Of a stretch of 64,000 nucleotides of DNA, positions 19,747 to 29,121 are shown one piece after another (position 1 is the first letter of the stretch; the number at the start of each line of letters is the position of its first letter). Source of the stretch: Akkermansia muciniphila (lineage in GTDB: Bacteria; Verrucomicrobiota; Verrucomicrobiia; Opitutales; Opitutaceae); the NCBI GenBank assembly GCA_945888375.1, contig CAMCZZ010000001.1, positions 310,001 to 374,000 of the forward strand, written 5' to 3'. Both the position numbers and the translations under genes were made by a program. A model generated the notes under the pieces. The model had not been told where the DNA came from, did not search any database, and worked only from the letters and a program-made list of their open reading frames with translations.

Positions 19747-21147
19747 CTAGGCGGCGTGGGCGGCGGCGGCCAAGCGTTCGCCGGCGGCGAGGCAGGAGGG
19801 GAGGCTGATGCCGTCGCGCACCGGCCCGCCGATATGCAGTCCGGGCAGGCGTTTCTCGGCGGCGGCAATGACCTCGAGGTAGGTGTCGTGCGTCATCTGG
19901 TATTGCGGGATGGCGCGGGGCCAGTGGGAGCGTTGCACAAAGACCGGCGGGCGCCTTGTGCCGAGTAGGGTGGCGAGTGCCTTTTCCGCGATGGGGAGTT
20001 GGTATTCCAGGGGGTGGCGGGCGAGGTCGGGCTGGCGGACCCCGCCCAGCATGACGGTGAGGGCGACGTGTCCGGCGGGCGCGCGGCCGGGGAACAGGGT
20101 GGAATTGAACAACACGCCGAGCAGCGGGCTTTTTTCAGCGGATGGGCAGAGCAGGCCAAACCCATCCAGCGGGTGTTCCACGTCGGCGCGGCGGTAGCCG
20201 AGGAAGAGCGCCGTCACGGGAGGGTGCTCGAGGAGGTCGAGCGAGGAGAGCGAAGTCCGCGCACCGGGCGGTCCGAGGCTGAGCCGGGCCAACGCGGGGG
20301 CGGGCAGGGCGAGGATGACGCCGGCGAAGCGTTCACCAGGACTGGTGTCGAGAATCCAGCCGCCGGGGCTGGGGTTCAGTTGGTTGACGGCCGTGCCCAA
20401 GCGCAGCGTGCCGGGCGGGAGGGTGGCGGCGAGGGCTTGGGGCAACTCGGCGAGGCCGTTCGGGAAACTGATGATCGGGGGCGGTCCGGCGGGTTCGCCG
20501 CGGGCTCGTTTGGCGCGGGCGGCGGCGAGTTGAGCGCGAAGCAGCGAGCCGTGTTCATGTTCTCCCTTCCACAGCGAGGGAAAGGCGTGGCGGGCGGAAA
20601 GGCGGGCGGGGTCGCCGGCGTAGATCCCGGAAACGAAGGGATCGAGGGCGTAGGCGAGCAATTCAGCACCAAAGTGTTCGCCAAAAAAATCCGCCAGAGG
20701 CAGGTCGTGCAGGCGGGGCCGGCGCGGCCGGAAATATTCGCGTAGGACGAGGAGTTTGGTGCGGGTGGAAAAGAGACCTGAGCGGAAAAAGGCGGGAGGG
20801 GTAGCGGGCAACGTGCGCAGCAGGCCATCACGCAGGATATAGCGGTTCTTGGCGGCGGGGCCGGCAGCCAGGCGGCGGGAGGCCAGGCCGAGTTCACCGA
20901 CAAGCGCGGCGACGGCGGGGGTTTCCTGCAGGGAGTTGGGGCCTGACTCAACCAGCCAGCCGGGTTCGTGGCGTTCGCTGCGGACCACGCCGCCCGGGAT
21001 GCGCGCTGGGTCGAAGACGATCACGCGCCGACCGGCGCGGACGAGGTGGCGGGCGGCGGCCAGACCAGTGATACCCGCGCCGAGGATGGCGATGGGAAGG
21101 CGGGACGAGGGTTCGGTCTGAACGGATTTAGTGCCCACGGAAAACAC
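19747..21147 (-). CDS. hemY: Protoporphyrinogen oxidase (HemY/HemG type, FAD-dependent)
   Basis: The enzyme oxidises protoporphyrinogen IX to protoporphyrin IX in haem biosynthesis. The 466 residues start at a GTG. The FAD-binding Rossmann motif ILGAGITGLAAARHLVRAG is at about 21-39, and GPNSLQETPAVAALV is near 70-84. The C-terminal end has LPGLHIGGPVRDGISLPSC near 434-452, typical of the oxygen-dependent family. It lies 39 bases downstream of hemE and in series with hemF, so the last three haem steps before ferrochelatase are together. Confidence 0.92.
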   Translation of the reverse strand: MFSVGTKSVQTEPSSRLPIAILGAGITGLAAARHLVRAGRRVIVFDPARIPGGVVRSERHEPGWLVESGPNSLQETPAVAALVGELGLASRRLAAGPAAKNRYILRDGLLRTLPATPPAFFRSGLFSTRTKLLVLREYFRPRRPRLHDLPLADFFGEHFGAELLAYALDPFVSGIYAGDPARLSARHAFPSLWKGEHEHGSLLRAQLAAARAKRARGEPAGPPPIISFPNGLAELPQALAATLPPGTLRLGTAVNQLNPSPGGWILDTSPGERFAGVILALPAPALARLSLGPPGARTSLSSLDLLEHPPVTALFLGYRRADVEHPLDGFGLLCPSAEKSPLLGVLFNSTLFPGRAPAGHVALTVMLGGVRQPDLARHPLEYQLPIAEKALATLLGTRRPPVFVQRSHWPRAIPQYQMTHDTYLEVIAAAEKRLPGLHIGGPVRDGISLPSCLAAGERLAAAAHAA

Positions 21148-21186
21148 GGAATAACACGAGGGGCGGAAAGGGCGCGGCGAGGAGGG

Positions 21187-22221
21187 TCAGCGGAAGGTGG
21201 TCACGGTATCCACGAGGGCCTGCATGCATTCGATCTTGGCGTCGGGGGTGATGCCGTGACCCAGGTTGAAAACATGTCCGGGTCGGCCGCGTAGAGACTC
21301 CAGCAGGCGGGTGGCCTGGGTGCGGACGATTTCGGGAGTGGTGGTCATGAGCACCGGATCGAGGTTGCCCTGGATGGCGAGGCTAGACGGCAGGGCGGTG
21401 CGCACGGCGCCGAGGTCGGCGGTCCAGTCGAGGCTGATCGCGCGCACACCGGAGGCGGCTTGGGCGGCGAGGTGGGGCGCGGTGCCCTTGGCGTAGAGGA
21501 TGACCGGAAAGCCGGCGGGCAGGGCGGCAACGATGCGGCGGATCCAGGAGAGCGAAGCGGCTTCGTAATCGGGGCCGGCGAGAATGCCGCCCCAGCTGTC
21601 GAAGATCTGGATGGCGTCAGCACCGGCTTCGATTTGCATCCGGAAATAGGATACGAGGGCGGCGGTCAGTTTTTCCAGCAGCGCATCGAAGGAGGCGCGG
21701 TCAGTGTGGAACAGCACTTTGGCACGAGCAAAGTCATCCGAACTGCCGCCCTCGAGCATGTAGGTGGCAAGCGTCCAGGGCGAGCCGCCGAAGCCGAGCA
21801 AGGTGTGGCCGGTGGAGGCGACCTCCTTCTTGAGCAGGCGGAGGGCGTCGCCGACGTAGGCGAGGCGTTCAGGCACGGCGGCGGCTGGGGCGAGGGCGTC
21901 GATTTGGGCGCGGGTCTCCAGACGATAGGCCATCTGGATGCCGCCGGTTTCGCGAAAGGCGTAGGGCTGGCCGAGGGCTTCGGGGATGACGAGGATGTCG
22001 GAGAACAGGATGGCGGCGTCGAGGCCGGGGAAACGCTTGAGCGGTTGGAGCGTGACCTCGGTGGCGAGCTCGGGGGTCCGGACCATTTCTAAGAAGGATG
22101 ACTTGGCCTTAAGCGCCCGGTATTCGGGGAGGTAACGGCCGGCTTGGCGCATGACCCAGAGGGGAGGGCGCTCGAGCGGTCGGCAGGCGAGGGCGGCAAG
22201 GAAGCGGTCGCGGGAAGTCAT
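21187..22221 (-). CDS. hemE: Uroporphyrinogen decarboxylase
   Basis: The enzyme converts uroporphyrinogen III to coproporphyrinogen III. The 344 residues show RPPLWVMRQAGRYLPEYR near 18-35, FSDILVIPEALGQPYAF near 93-109, FGGSPWTLATYMLEGG near 148-163, and the C-terminal HVFNLGHGITPDAK near 317-330. All are standard HemE boxes. The ATG start is immediate, with little to choose otherwise. It lies between hemF and hemY on one strand with short gaps (45 and 39 bases), so co-transcription is expected. Confidence 0.97.
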   Translation of the reverse strand: MTSRDRFLAALACRPLERPPLWVMRQAGRYLPEYRALKAKSSFLEMVRTPELATEVTLQPLKRFPGLDAAILFSDILVIPEALGQPYAFRETGGIQMAYRLETRAQIDALAPAAAVPERLAYVGDALRLLKKEVASTGHTLLGFGGSPWTLATYMLEGGSSDDFARAKVLFHTDRASFDALLEKLTAALVSYFRMQIEAGADAIQIFDSWGGILAGPDYEAASLSWIRRIVAALPAGFPVILYAKGTAPHLAAQAASGVRAISLDWTADLGAVRTALPSSLAIQGNLDPVLMTTTPEIVRTQATRLLESLRGRPGHVFNLGHGITPDAKIECMQALVDTVTTFR

Positions 22222-22266
22222 CTGGCGGAGGCAGCGAGTGGTGGGTGGCGAGTAGCAGGCAGGCGG

Positions 22267-23292
22267 TCAGATTTCCGAGGCCCAAGGTCGGGGACGGAGG
22301 AAATCGGTATGCAGGCGGTGTTCTTCACTGCCTGGGGCGGGGGTGCGGGCGTAGTCCCAGCGGACGAGGGGGGGCAGGCTCATGAGGATGCTCTCGGTGC
22401 GACCGCCGCTTTGGAGCCCGAACAGTGTGCCGCGATCCTGCACCAGGTTAAATTCCACATAACGTCCGCGCCGATAGAGCTGCCAGTCGCGCTCGGTGTC
22501 GTTCGTGGCGGTGTTTTTCCGGCGCGCCACGATGGGTTGGTAGGCCGGCAGGAAGGCGTCGCCCACCGCGCGCAAAAGGGCGAAAGAGGCGTCGAAACCG
22601 GGGGCGGAGAAATCGTCAAAAAAAATCCCGCCTATCCCGCGCGGTTCGCCGCGGTGTTTCAGGAAAAAGTAGTCGTCGCAGGTTTGTTTAAACTGCGGAT
22701 AGAGCGCGGAGCCATGGGGAGCGAGGGCGTCCCGGGCGGTGCGGTGCCAGTGCACGCAGTCCTCCTCGTAGCCGTAGTAGGGCGTGAGGTCGAAGCCGCC
22801 GCCAAACCACCAGACCGGCGGGGTTTCCGCGCCGCCGGAAATCCGAGCCTCGCGATCCGAGGGAGGAATGCCAGCAGGTTGGGCGGCGGTCGCGGGGCCG
22901 GGGTTGGCCGGCAGGGTGCTGAAGAAGCGAACGTTAGCGTGGCTGGTGGGCACGCGGGGGTTGCGCGGGTGGATGACGAGAGAGACGCCGAGCGCGACCC
23001 AGGGACGTCCTGCGAGCTCGGGGCGGTGGGCCGTGGCGCTGGGTGGCAGCGCGGTGCCGGTGACATGGGAAAAGGCGACGCCGGCCTTTTCGAAGACCGC
23101 GCCCTCGGCGAGAATACGGGTGCGGCCTCCGCCGCCGAGGACCGGGCTGGCCGAGGCGGTGGGGGAATGGCGGGTCCACTCATCCGTGGTGAAAGCGGCC
23201 CGCCCATCCTCGGCGGCGAGACCGGCGCAGATGCGATCTTGCAGGTCGAGCAGGTAGGCCTTGACGGAGGCAAGGTCGGGCTCGGTGGTCAT
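22267..23292 (-). CDS. hemF: Oxygen-dependent coproporphyrinogen III oxidase
   Basis: The enzyme oxidatively decarboxylates coproporphyrinogen III to protoporphyrinogen IX using molecular oxygen. The 341 residues contain [20 protein letters not shown] near 164-183, [20 protein letters not shown] near 269-288, and [12 protein letters not shown], the diagnostic HemF boxes. The N-terminal tail lacks a signal. It is the first of the three haem genes in transcription order and lies 38 bases after the RodZ-like gene. Its oxygen need points to an organism that can respire aerobically. Confidence 0.96.
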   Translation of the reverse strand: MTTEPDLASVKAYLLDLQDRICAGLAAEDGRAAFTTDEWTRHSPTASASPVLGGGGRTRILAEGAVFEKAGVAFSHVTGTALPPSATAHRPELAGRPWVALGVSLVIHPRNPRVPTSHANVRFFSTLPANPGPATAAQPAGIPPSDREARISGGAETPPVWWFGGGFDLTPYYGYEEDCVHWHRTARDALAPHGSALYPQFKQTCDDYFFLKHRGEPRGIGGIFFDDFSAPGFDASFALLRAVGDAFLPAYQPIVARRKNTATNDTERDWQLYRRGRYVEFNLVQDRGTLFGLQSGGRTESILMSLPPLVRWDYARTPAPGSEEHRLHTDFLRPRPWASEI

Positions 23293-23330
23293 GGGGTGGC
23301 GGATCCGCGCCGGCGGCGGGGCCCTGCGGC

Positions 23331-24173
23331 TCAGCGTTGGGCGCTGAAGTCGAGGGAGAGGGTGCCGGGGCCGCTGACGTTGGCGCCGGCGGCGCCGTAG
23401 CGGATCTTTTTGAACTCGATCTGCAAAGCTTCGCGGGCGCTGACGTTGACCAGCATGGGCACGTTGGCAACGGGGTAGGTTTGGCCGGTTTCGAGAGAAG
23501 TCGCCGGAACGAGTTCGCGGCTGTCGGATTTGGCTTTTACGGAGAGGATCTGCACCGGCCGGAGCGCTACGAGGTAGACTTGTTCCTCGGTCACGGCGGA
23601 GACGGGGGTGGCGAGGGGGGCGCGGGGCGCGGAGGCGCTAGAGCCGAAAAGGCCGACGATGCCCCAGATCACGAGGCCGATGATGATGACGGCACCGAGG
23701 CCGAGCCAGACGCCGTTCTTGGCGAGGAGGGCGCGGTCGAGGCCGCCGAGTGGCATGCGTGGCTGGAAGGGGGGGCGGACGGGAGGGCGGGGCACTGGCT
23801 CGGAGCCGGGGTTTTTGGCGGCGGCCGAGGGCGCGGGCTCCGCGGCATTGGAGTTTTTGGCGGGGGCGCCGGCGTGGCTGATCTCCATCTTGCCGTAGAT
23901 CTCCCGGTTCAGGGTGCGAGTGCCGGGGCGGCCGCCTTCGCCGAGGCCGAGGGCGAGGTAATCGTTCACCAGTTTCTCGGCGGGCAGTTTCAAGAAGTTG
24001 CTGTAATTCCGGATAAAGCCGCGCACGTAAATTTCGGGCAGCTTGATGTCGAACTGGTTGCTCTCAAATTTATGGAGGTAATCCCCCCGGATTTTGGTGG
24101 CCTCGGCGGCCTCCCGGATGGAGATCCCCTTGCGTTTACGGGCTTCTTCTAGGCGTTCGCCGATCGTCTGCAT
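23331..24173 (-). CDS. RodZ-like protein (HTH plus single membrane span)
   Basis: The 280 residues begin with a helix-turn-helix ([20 protein letters not shown], then [20 protein letters not shown], residues 2-75). A proline-rich linker follows, then one membrane span ([20 protein letters not shown] near 152-171) and a beta-rich periplasmic end (DUF4115-like) ending SLDFSAQR. This is the order of RodZ, which links MreB to the cell wall. Here it opens the leftward series before hemF. RodZ family membership is from the domain order; there is no MreB gene in the window. Confidence 0.82.
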   Translation of the reverse strand: MQTIGERLEEARKRKGISIREAAEATKIRGDYLHKFESNQFDIKLPEIYVRGFIRNYSNFLKLPAEKLVNDYLALGLGEGGRPGTRTLNREIYGKMEISHAGAPAKNSNAAEPAPSAAAKNPGSEPVPRPPVRPPFQPRMPLGGLDRALLAKNGVWLGLGAVIIIGLVIWGIVGLFGSSASAPRAPLATPVSAVTEEQVYLVALRPVQILSVKAKSDSRELVPATSLETGQTYPVANVPMLVNVSAREALQIEFKKIRYGAAGANVSGPGTLSLDFSAQR

Positions 24174-24343
24174 GAATAGTCAGTAAGCGGGCGGCGGGGC
24201 GGGAATAAAGGACTAAGTTTTACGGGACTTTTTGTCCGGTGGTGCGGAGGCAAGTCCCGAACGTGGCGGCGGCGGGATTTTGACACGGGATTGCGCTTGT
24301 CGTCGAGCGCTTGGGCGCGATTGCTGGATTGAACTTATCCACC

Positions 24344-24607
24344 ATGAGCCCCGCCGTCTTTTTCCGCACCGTCTTCTTTCTTCTTATTCTCTTTGTGGTC
24401 ATATACATAGGCACGGAGAATACCCAGACCGTGGATTTTCATTTCTCACTCTTGCTGGACAAGCCGGCGCGCACTTCGGCGGCCTTGGTTTACTTCGCCG
24501 TTTTTGCGGTCGGGGTGATTGCCGGGACACTTTTTAACGCCGGCGCGGCCAAGAGCGGTAATGGCAAAGCGGAGGCCGAGGGCGGCCGGGCGAAGAAGAA
24601 GAAGTAG
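24344..24607 (+). CDS. LapA-domain small membrane protein (DUF1049-like)
   Basis: This 87-residue protein begins MSPAVFFRTVFFLLILFVVI and has two membrane spans (about 5-22 and 43-63) separated by the typical ENTQTVDFHFSLLL stretch, as in lipopolysaccharide-assembly protein A and its DUF1049 relatives. The tail is Lys-rich (GGRAKKKK). The ATG at 24344 is chosen over an upstream in-frame ATG at 24311 because it starts at the first span. It is divergent from the RodZ-like gene and stands alone. LapA function in this organism is only inferred. Confidence 0.72.
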   Translation: MSPAVFFRTVFFLLILFVVIYIGTENTQTVDFHFSLLLDKPARTSAALVYFAVFAVGVIAGTLFNAGAAKSGNGKAEAEGGRAKKKK

Positions 24608-24652
24608 GTGCGGGCGGGGCAACCCGTCCAACCGCTCAGCAGGGATCATGCA

Positions 24653-24735
24653 GTGGCCCGGGGCGCGTCGCGGCGACTTGGCGGCTTCTCTCGGCGGGGC
24701 CTCGGCTCGCTGCTTTGCCGTCCAACTGCCCGATG
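24653..24735 (+). repeat. Dispersed intergenic repeat, copy A
   Basis: GGCGACTTGGCGGCTTCTCT and its flanks (24653-24709) are matched by 56389-56445 with clear sequence identity over 57 bases. The following GCCGTCCAACTGC (24717-24729) is also found in the other copy at 56553-56565. Copy A lacks about 100 bases present in copy B. It lies between convergent genes. Confidence 0.65.
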
Positions 24736-24740
24736 CTGGC

Positions 24741-25820
24741 TCAGAGGTCCGGGCAAAACCCGTAGAGCAGGTCGTCGCGGCCTTTTCCGGGCCAATCGAC
24801 CTGGTTGGTGCGCAGACGGCGCAGGACGGCCAAGATAAGATCGTTCAGCGCCGCTTCGTAACCGAAAATAGAGTAGAGCGGTGGCGCCTCCACGCGCACG
24901 ACGAAGGCGGCGAGGCCCACCTGTTGGAGCATGCGCACGGACCGATCCACCATCTCGGCCTCGGCCGTGCCTCCGCCTTGCAGGAAGACGACGGGTTTGG
25001 GCGTCGCATTCATTTGCTGGAAGGGACCGTGGGCGAACTGGAGAAAGTCGCTGATGGGAGGGCACGGCCAGTAGACGCCTTCCATGAATTTGCAGGCGAG
25101 GTTCTGGCTGAAGTCGGAGATCGGGGCGGCGGTGACCAGGTTGAAGCCGCCGGACCAGGCGCTGGGCAGGCGTGTCATGGCGTCGAGGAGGTCGCTCGGA
25201 GCTTTAGTCGCAAGCAGGGTGGCGAGCAGTTCAGGTGGCGGCGGGGTGGCGCGCCCGCCGGGCAGGCGGACGGCAAACTGAAGCGCGGCGAGGTAGCCGG
25301 CCATCGGTCCGACGAAGCGGATGAGGGTGGTGTATTCCTCGGCGAGGGGGAATTCGACCAACTCGGCCCCTTCGTCGAGGAGGCCTTGCAGGAGGGCGGC
25401 GCGGTCGGGTTTGCCGGCGGCACGGGCAGCGGCGGGAGTCGTCGAAGAGAACAAGACAAGGTGTTCGAACTCGTGACGACGGCGCAGGGCGATCTGGGCG
25501 TTGGGGGAGACGCCTTGGGAGAAGACGACGAGGGTTTTTCCTGTGAACGCGCCGGGCGCGGGCTCGACGAAACCGGAGAGCGGCAGGTAGGCGGCGGCGC
25601 GTTCGGAGTAGAGGTTGATCAACATCGCCAGGTAGCGGGCGTGGGCTTCGCTGCTACCGGTGCCGGTGACGATAAAACGGGTGGAGGCGAGGGTTTTGGC
25701 CGCAAGCGGTCCCGGCGGGCGGGCGAGCATGCCGGCCAGGGTGCCGGGTATGCTGGCTATGCGGGCGGCCAGGAGTTCGTGGCCGAGGGGATCGGGGGCG
25801 GCGCCGGAGTTGTTGTCCAC
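24741..25820 (-). CDS. SIS-domain sugar phosphate isomerase/aminotransferase-like protein
   Basis: The protein has 359 residues from the GTG at 25818-25820; a TTG at 25854-25856 is another possible start. Two SIS domains are suggested: FIVTGTGSSEAHARYLAMLI (near 50-69) with GKTLVVFSQGVSPNAQIALR near 96-115, and a second half with PISDFLQFAHGPFQQMNATP. SIS domains bind phosphosugars, as in GlmS, AgaS and KpsF. The specific substrate is not clear from the motifs. It is convergent with LapA and about 80 bases downstream of the di-haem oxidoreductase gene, on the same strand. Confidence 0.78.
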   Translation of the reverse strand: MDNNSGAAPDPLGHELLAARIASIPGTLAGMLARPPGPLAAKTLASTRFIVTGTGSSEAHARYLAMLINLYSERAAAYLPLSGFVEPAPGAFTGKTLVVFSQGVSPNAQIALRRRHEFEHLVLFSSTTPAAARAAGKPDRAALLQGLLDEGAELVEFPLAEEYTTLIRFVGPMAGYLAALQFAVRLPGGRATPPPPELLATLLATKAPSDLLDAMTRLPSAWSGGFNLVTAAPISDFSQNLACKFMEGVYWPCPPISDFLQFAHGPFQQMNATPKPVVFLQGGGTAEAEMVDRSVRMLQQVGLAAFVVRVEAPPLYSIFGYEAALNDLILAVLRRLRTNQVDWPGKGRDDLLYGFCPDL

Positions 25821-25902
25821 GGTTCTACGGAGGGACGGAAGGGCCGTGGACGTCAAGCGGCGCGGGCGGAGCGACGCGGTGTTGGCGGGCGGGTGCGCTC
25901 GT

Positions 25903-28900
25903 TTACAGGCTCTTGAGGAACTTCACCAGCGCGGCGCGGTCGGCGGCGGGGGCGGTGCGGAAACCTTCCTTGGCCGTCTCGCCTTCGCCGCCGTGCCAGA
26001 GGATGGCCTCCTCTAGGGTGCGGGCGCGGCCGTCGTGCAGGTAGGCTTCGCCGCCGCTCACGCCGGCGGTCAGGCCGATGTTCCAGAGCGGGGCGGTGCG
26101 CCACTCGGCGCCGGTGGCTGCCTCCTCGGCGAAGTTGTCGGCCAGGCCCGCGCCGAGATCGTGAAGCAGCAGATCGGTGTAGGGGCTTATGGTCTGGCCG
26201 CGCAACTCGGCGTAAGGGTGGCGGGGGCCGGTGGCGAGGGTCGGCGCATGGCAGCGGACGCAGCCGAGGTCCTTGAAAAGCTGTTCGCCGCGCAAGGCCA
26301 CGGCGTCGTGCAGATTGCGGCGCGCGCCGACGCCGAGGAGCGAGACGTAGCGGTTCATCTGCTCCAGCTCGGCGGTGCTGATCTCGGGAGCGGAGGGCGC
26401 GTTGGCGCCGTCAAGCACGGGGAAGACGGCGGACGCGACGCCCATGTCGCGGTTCAGGGCGTAGGCGATCTGGTGGGTGACGCGGGCCTGGGCGGCTTTG
26501 TAGGTGAAACGGCCGAGGCGGAGTTTGGCCGCGTCCTCCGGGTCGGGCACGAGCTGAGGTCGGCCGGAGATGCCGTCGCCGTCGGCGTCGCTGGGGTCGG
26601 CGAGGGCGAGGATGGTCGTCTCGTCCACCGCCTCCAGCAGGCCGAGGCCGACCAGCGGGGGGGCGAGGCGGACGGAGAAAAAGGCCGGCGACGGGCCGCT
26701 AAAAGCGTAGTTCGGTTTGCGCAGCGAATACGGGGTGCCGTCGCCGTAGACGCCCGGGATCGTGGTGTAACTGGCGAGGGTGGCTGCGCCTTCGGCGACG
26801 CCGCCGGTGACGCGGTGTTGCAGCTCCTCGCCGTAGACCGGATGGGGCGCGCCCGCGTCGTCGGCGGAAACCTTTACCACCGACAACGCAAGGGTGGCGC
26901 CGACGCCCGGAGGCAGGGCGCGGCCGTTGTTCACGTGGCACTCGACGCAGCTCTTCGCGACGAACTTCGGACCGAGTTTGCCGGCCTGGGCGAGGAAAGA
27001 CGGGTTGCCGGGCTCGGTGTGCGCGCCGGTGTCGAACTCGGTGTGGTGCAGGCGGCGTCCTAGCATGAAGGGTTGGCCGCTGGCGGGGGAGATGTTGCCG
27101 GCGGTCTGCTTGAAGCGGTCGGCGGGCTCGTTCGAGTATTGGTAGGGCAGGGTGGTGAGGCCGCCGAGCCAGGCGTTCGCGGGCAGGACGCGGGAGTCGA
27201 TGCTCCCGCCGGGGACGGACTCGTTTTCCTGATACCAGGGGCGCACGCCCTGGCCGACGACGTAGAGGAAGGTGGTGCCGTAGTAGTTCAGGCGGCCGTT
27301 GCGCACGGATTCGAGGAACTGGCTGATCTCGATCTCCACGCGGTCGCCGATCTGGAGCGGGCGGTTTTCAGGGAGCTTATTCTCAATAGTGGCGGTGTAG
27401 TTGTAATCGGTCTCGCCGGGGTAGCGGATGGACGGGTGGCTGCCGAGAAAGGTGGCGATGACGTTGTGGTGGTATTCGGCGACGGCCGAGATGCCGCGGA
27501 AAAAGGCGCGGAACTCGGCAGGGTTGAGCTTGGCCTGGGTGGTGTAGTTGAAAATCAACTTCGTGCCGCCCTTCGCCACTTGGTCGACGATCTCGATTTG
27601 GGCGACGCGTTGCTCCCAGTAAAAGGCCAGGTAGTGGTCGTAGGCGTGGAAAACAGCTTCGCGGGCGTGACGGTCGCGGGCGCGGTCGGCGAGGGTGGTA
27701 ACGAGGGCGGCCGGGGTCTCGACCAGCACGGCGGGCTCGAGCGGGGTTGCGAGGGTGAAGAGCGGGTCCACGCCGGAGCCCGCCTCGGGCTGGCTGGTGA
27801 CCGACGCGGCGGCGGCGGGGCTGGCGGAGCCGGACACGAGGGCGACGACGGTGAGTTGGTAACTCAAGGCGGGGGCGAGCCCGGACACGACGGCGGAGGT
27901 GACCGCGCCGACGTCGAGCGAGCCGGTGAAGCCGCTCCCGACGAGACCGTAGAGGATGCGGTAGCCGGTGACGCCGGGGGTGGGGCTGGCATCCCAGGCG
28001 AGGCCGATGGCGGCGGCTTGGTTGGCGGCGACGATGCGCACGTTGGTCGGCGCCTCGACGGCGATGGGCGTGACGCGCAGGCGGAAAAACTCGGCTGCGC
28101 GGGTGAGCGGCACGACGAGGGAGCGGACCTGGCCGTCGCCGGCGAGGTCGGGCGCGAGGGAATTCCACGTGGTGAGGTCGGGTGAGGACTGGGGTTCGTA
28201 GCGGCTGCCCGCCATGGCGATCCAGGAAAGCCGGCCGGCCGGGCTGGCGGTGACGGGGAGATTGCGGGTGGCGGTGCTGGAGACGGGCGCGGCGCCGACC
28301 GGGGTGACCTCGACGTCGTCGATCAGCACTTCGCCGTGGCCTCCCGAAACGGCGCCGGTGACGAGGCGGAACACGATTTTAACGCCGGCCACGCCGGTGG
28401 GCGCGGTTTGGTGGGCGGCGGAGATCTTGGTCCAGGAGCCGATGGTGCCGTTGAAGTTTTGCAGGCCGGTGCCGCCGATGATGCCGCCGGACGAGTTCAG
28501 CCACTGGAGCCAGTATTGTTGGATGTAGGACGGGCCGCTGCTGACTTGTTTGATCCAAAACGAAAACGCGTAGGTCTGGCCGGCGGTCACGGCGGAGCCG
28601 GCGGGCAGCCGGGTTTGTTCGAGGATGCCCTCGGCCGGTGCGCTGCCGACGTTCAGGAGAGCGCAACGCATGCTGGCGACGCCGCCGTGGGCGGTGGTCG
28701 TAATGCGGGCGGGCGGCTGGCTGGCGAGGGTCGTCCAGCCGGTGGCGACCGTGCCGGAGCCGGCTTCGAAGTCGCCGTTGGCCAGGATCGCGGGCGGGGC
28801 GACGAAGACGGGGTAGGTTTCGACCACCCGAAATTCCCGGGCGGGGTCGCGTCCGGCGTGGTAGGTGGAAAGGGGCGCGCCGGCGCCGGCGACGCTCGCA

Positions 28901-29121
28901 CCGAGATTCCCCCAGGCGTCGGCGGCGGTGGCGCGGGTCTGGAGTTGGTAGGTGTCACCTGAAACACCGGTCCAGCCGAGGGATTGGCCGGTTTCCAAGT
29001 CGAGCCGGGGCAGATCGGCCTGGGCGGGAACGGCGAGGAGGAAGGCGGAGGCGAAGAGCGCGACGCAGGCGCGCCGGAGCGGTAGGGCAAAACGGGCGCG
29101 GGCGGGGAAGGCGAGGGGCAT
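25903..29121 (-). CDS. Large secreted di-haem oxidoreductase (DHOR/DUF1111) with N-terminal carbohydrate-binding-like and FN3 domains
   Basis: The 1072-residue protein starts at the ATG at 29119-29121. A signal peptide (cleavage after AQA near 34) is followed by a beta-rich region with WxxL-type motifs, a CBM-like domain (ILANGDFEAGSGTVATGW onward, about 95-255), a Verrucomicrobia-type SSPDLTTWNSL motif near 290, and one fibronectin III domain (about 330-420). The C-terminal half resembles the DUF1111 thiol-oxidoreductase family. Two haem c sites are visible, CVECH near residue 724 and CVRCH near 953. Family members are often iron-linked. The domain mix is unusual. Periplasmic or secreted location is inferred. 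Confidence 0.83.
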   Translation of the reverse strand: MPLAFPARARFALPLRRACVALFASAFLLAVPAQADLPRLDLETGQSLGWTGVSGDTYQLQTRATAADAWGNLGASVAGAGAPLSTYHAGRDPAREFRVVETYPVFVAPPAILANGDFEAGSGTVATGWTTLASQPPARITTTAHGGVASMRCALLNVGSAPAEGILEQTRLPAGSAVTAGQTYAFSFWIKQVSSGPSYIQQYWLQWLNSSGGIIGGTGLQNFNGTIGSWTKISAAHQTAPTGVAGVKIVFRLVTGAVSGGHGEVLIDDVEVTPVGAAPVSSTATRNLPVTASPAGRLSWIAMAGSRYEPQSSPDLTTWNSLAPDLAGDGQVRSLVVPLTRAAEFFRLRVTPIAVEAPTNVRIVAANQAAAIGLAWDASPTPGVTGYRILYGLVGSGFTGSLDVGAVTSAVVSGLAPALSYQLTVVALVSGSASPAAAASVTSQPEAGSGVDPLFTLATPLEPAVLVETPAALVTTLADRARDRHAREAVFHAYDHYLAFYWEQRVAQIEIVDQVAKGGTKLIFNYTTQAKLNPAEFRAFFRGISAVAEYHHNVIATFLGSHPSIRYPGETDYNYTATIENKLPENRPLQIGDRVEIEISQFLESVRNGRLNYYGTTFLYVVGQGVRPWYQENESVPGGSIDSRVLPANAWLGGLTTLPYQYSNEPADRFKQTAGNISPASGQPFMLGRRLHHTEFDTGAHTEPGNPSFLAQAGKLGPKFVAKSCVECHVNNGRALPPGVGATLALSVVKVSADDAGAPHPVYGEELQHRVTGGVAEGAATLASYTTIPGVYGDGTPYSLRKPNYAFSGPSPAFFSVRLAPPLVGLGLLEAVDETTILALADPSDADGDGISGRPQLVPDPEDAAKLRLGRFTYKAAQARVTHQIAYALNRDMGVASAVFPVLDGANAPSAPEISTAELEQMNRYVSLLGVGARRNLHDAVALRGEQLFKDLGCVRCHAPTLATGPRHPYAELRGQTISPYTDLLLHDLGAGLADNFAEEAATGAEWRTAPLWNIGLTAGVSGGEAYLHDGRARTLEEAILWHGGEGETAKEGFRTAPAADRAALVKFLKSL

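Noticed and set aside
22144-23400. 418-codon plus-strand frame over hemF
   Set aside because: Shadow of the strongly supported hemF gene on the other strand.
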